Source: Mauremys mutica
Taxonomy: Eukaryota; Chordata; Testudines; Geoemydidae
DNA: 64,000 bases
NCBI RefSeq assembly: GCF_020497125.1
Contig: NW_025422895.1
Location: 806,001 to 870,000, forward strand
Reading direction: 5' to 3'
Shown here: positions 61,921 through 64,000 of the stretch, one piece after another
Numbering within the stretch: the first letter of the stretch is position 1
How the letters are laid out: the number at the start of each line of letters is the position of its first letter
Position numbers and translations under genes: made by a program
The notes under the pieces: model-generated
What the model saw: only the letters and a program-made list of their open reading frames with translations
Databases searched by the model: none
What the model was told of the DNA's origin: nothing

Positions 61921-62159
61921 ATTGGAGGAGCAGGTATTTGGATTTGCATCTGTCTTTGTGGATTTGCATCTGTCTTTGTAGTGCTTGTATATCTCTGTAG
62001 AGGCCCGTCGGGGCAAAGTGCTGAGCGGGCTGTGGAGCCCGGAGTAGGGGGCGGAGCTAGGCTGAGGAAGGGGCTATAAAAGCGGCCGCCCAGCCATGCA
62101 GCGGCACAGGAGCCAGCAAACAGGGCGGCGAACTGCGGACTTTGCGTGGAACAGTTCCC
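61921..62159 (+). promoter_or_regulatory. Representative right-arm unit with full promoter grammar
   Basis: This single 239-bp unit has every element intact. ATTGG is at 61921-61925, octamers ATTTGCAT at 61942-61949 and 61962-61969, GGGGCGG at 62048-62054, TATAAAAG at 62075-62082 and the NotI palindrome GCGGCCGC at 62082-62089. Transcription, if it occurs, would start near 62100-62110. A splice-donor-like CAG/GTATTT (61931-61939) and an acceptor-like pyrimidine run ending in TGTAG (62000) would frame a 67-nt intron for a transcript entering from the previous unit. The next unit starts with ATTGG at 62160. Confidence 0.6.
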
Positions 62160-64000
62160 ATTGGAGGGGCAGGTATTTTGGTTTGCATATCTGTCTTTGT
62201 AGTGCTTTTATCTCTCTGTAGGGGCCCGTCGGGGCAGACTGCTGGGCGGGCAGCGGCGCCCTGAGTAGGGGGCGGAGCTAGGATGAGGAGGGGCTATAAA
62301 AGCCGCCGCCCAGCCCGGCAGCGGCACAGGAGCCAGCAAACACGGCGGCGAACAGGGGAGTTTGCGTGGGAGAGATCCCATTGGAGGAGCAGGTATTTGG
62401 ATTTGCATCTCTGTCTTTGTAGTGCTTGTGTATCTCTGTAGAGCCGTCGGGGCAGACTGCTGAGCCGGCAGCGGCGCCCTGAGTAGCGGCGGAGCTAGGC
62501 AGAGGAGGGGCCTATAGAAGCACCCTCCCAGCCAGGCAGCGGCACAGCTGCGAGCAGCGGGACAGGAGACAGCAAACATGGGAGTTTGCGTGTGAGAGTT
62601 CCCAGTGGAGGAGCAGGTATTTGGATTTGCATCTCTCTTTGTGGATTTGCTTCTGTCTTTGTAGTGCTTGTATCTCTCTGTAGAGGCGCGTCGAGGCAGA
62701 CTGCTGAGCGGGCAGCGGCGCCCTGACTAGGGGGCGGAGCTAGGCTGAGACGGGGCCTATAAAAGCGGCCGCCCAGCCAGGCAGCGGCACAGATGTGAGC
62801 AGCGAACAGGGCGGCGAAAAGGGAAGTTTGCGTGGGAGAGTTCCCATTGGAGAAGCAGGTATTTGGATTTGCATCTTATTTGTGGATTTGCATCTGTCTT
62901 TGTAGTGCTTGTATCTCTCTGTAGAGGCCCGTCGGGGCAGACTGCTGAGCGGGCAGCGGCGCCCTGAGTAGGGGGCGTAGCTAGGCTGAGGAGGGGCCTA
63001 TAGAAGCACCCACCCAGCCAGGCAGCGGCACAGCTGCGAGCAGCGGGACAGGAGCCAGCAAACAGGGGAGTTTGCGTGGGAGAGTTCCCAGTGGAGGAGC
63101 AGGTATTTGGATTTGCATCTTTCTTTGTGGATTTGCATCTGTCTTTGTAGTGCTTGTATCTCTCTGTAGAGGCGCGTCGAGGCAGACTGCTGAGCAGGCA
63201 GCGGCGCCCTGAGTAGGGGGCGGAGCTAGGCTGAGGAGGGGCCTATAAAAGCGGCCGCCCAGCCATGCAGCGGCACAGGAGCCAGTGAACAGGGCGGCGA
63301 ACAGGGGAGTTTGCGTGGGACAGTTCCCACTGGAGGAGCAGGTATTTGGTTTTGCATCTGTCTTTGTGTATTTGCATCTGTCTTTGTAGTGCTTGTATGT
63401 CTCTGTAGAGGCCCGTCGGGGCAGACTGCTGAGCGGGCAGTGGCGCCCTGTGTAGCGGGCGGAGCTAGGCTGAGGAGGGGCCTATAATAGCAGCCGCCCA
63501 GCCAGTCAGCGGCACAGGAGCCAGCGAGCAGCGGCACAGGAGCCAGCTAACAGTGGAATTTGCGTGGGAGAGTTCCCATTGGAGGAGCAGGTATTTGGAT
63601 TTGCATCTGTTTTGTGGATTTGCATCTGTCTTTGTAGTGCTTGTATCTCTCTGTAGAGGCCCGTGGGGGCAGACTGCTGAGCGGGCAGCGGAGCCCTGTG
63701 TAGCGGGCGGAGCTAGGCTGAGGAGGGGCCTATAAAAGCGGCCGCCCAGCCAGGCAGCAGCACAGGAGCCAGCGAACAGCGGCACAGGAGCCAGCAAACA
63801 GGGGAGTTTGTGTGGGAGAGTTCTCATTGGAGAAGCAGGTTATTGGATTTGCATCTGTCTTTGTGGATTTGCATCTGTCTTTGTAGTGCTTGTATCTCTC
63901 TGTAGAGGCCCGTCGAGGCAGACTGCTGAGCGGGCAGCGGCTCTCTGAGTATGGGGCGGAGCTAGGCTGAGGAGGGGCCTATAAAAGCGGCCGCCCAGCC

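Larger units (their letters stand above)
41888..64000 (+). repeat. Promoter-like satellite array, inverted right arm
   Basis: From 41888 the same unit appears reverse-complemented: octamers read ATTTGCAT, the CCAAT box reads ATTGG, and the TATA box reads CTATAAAAGCGG on the plus strand. It holds about 92 units and runs off the window end. The long unit-spanning open frames also switch to the minus strand, as expected for an inversion of the whole array. Its units are not simply the mirror of the adjacent left-arm units. The first units resemble those near 16.0-16.4 kb, sharing the GACCCCTACTCAGGTCGC, CGCCGACGGGCC and GCTTATCC variants, so the arms were probably joined from non-adjacent segments. 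No genes were seen. Confidence 0.96.

Noticed and set aside
1..64000. CRISPR array or other prokaryotic repeat system
   Set aside because: Units are about 239 bp, diverged and without unique spacers. The embedded element has introns, AATAAA signals and a eukaryotic transposase.
1..64000. rRNA, tRNA, 5S or snRNA tandem genes
   Set aside because: No pol III A/B boxes of recognisable form, no rRNA or snRNA core sequence, and no proximal sequence element were seen. The octamer alone resembles an snRNA enhancer but the rest does not fit.

Overview
The window is vertebrate genomic DNA made almost entirely of one tandem repeat. The repeat unit averages about 239 bp: 40 successive intervals between TATA cores from about 225 to 9793 give this mean. 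That implies about 250 units in roughly 59.8 kb. A single 4.2-kb PIF/Harbinger DNA transposon interrupts the array. The transposon carries a Myb/SANT-like gene and a HARBI1-type DDE transposase, a pairing I associate with turtle genomes. A turtle or other reptile is therefore my best guess for the host, but the satellite itself does not identify it.

Layout. 1-19109: satellite, left arm. 19110-23305: Harbinger element, flanked by the 3-bp target duplication ACA. 23306-41887: the same satellite in the same orientation. 41888-64000: the same satellite inverted, with the switch at a 12-bp perfect palindrome (41882-41893). The array runs off both ends of the window.

Every satellite unit looks like a compact RNA polymerase II promoter. 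Reading in the TATA direction, a unit holds an inverted CCAAT box (ATTGG), usually two ATTTGCAT octamers exactly 20 bp apart, a GC box (GGGGCGG), a TATA box (TATAAAAG) and a NotI palindrome (GCGGCCGC) overlapping the end of the TATA box. The TATA boxes point left in the left arm and right in the inverted arm, so the locus is built as a very large divergent promoter array. No RNA gene, host gene or CRISPR array is visible in the satellite. The long open frames in it (up to about 435 codons) arise because many units are near 249 bp (83 codons), and they lie antisense to the TATA boxes.

The array records its own history. Blocks of 2 to about 17 units recur at fixed offsets. One 4.18-kb tandem duplication ends 12 bp inside the Harbinger left end and left a terminal-repeat fragment at 15061-15072, so that duplication happened after the transposon had inserted. 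The Harbinger genes converge, with polyadenylation signals about 30 bp apart. The transposase keeps its D/D/E residues but has a likely frameshift near its N terminus. No functional role for the array can be proved from sequence. The strongest hypothesis is a transcribed or factor-binding (POU/NF-Y) promoter satellite, possibly active in germ line or embryo.
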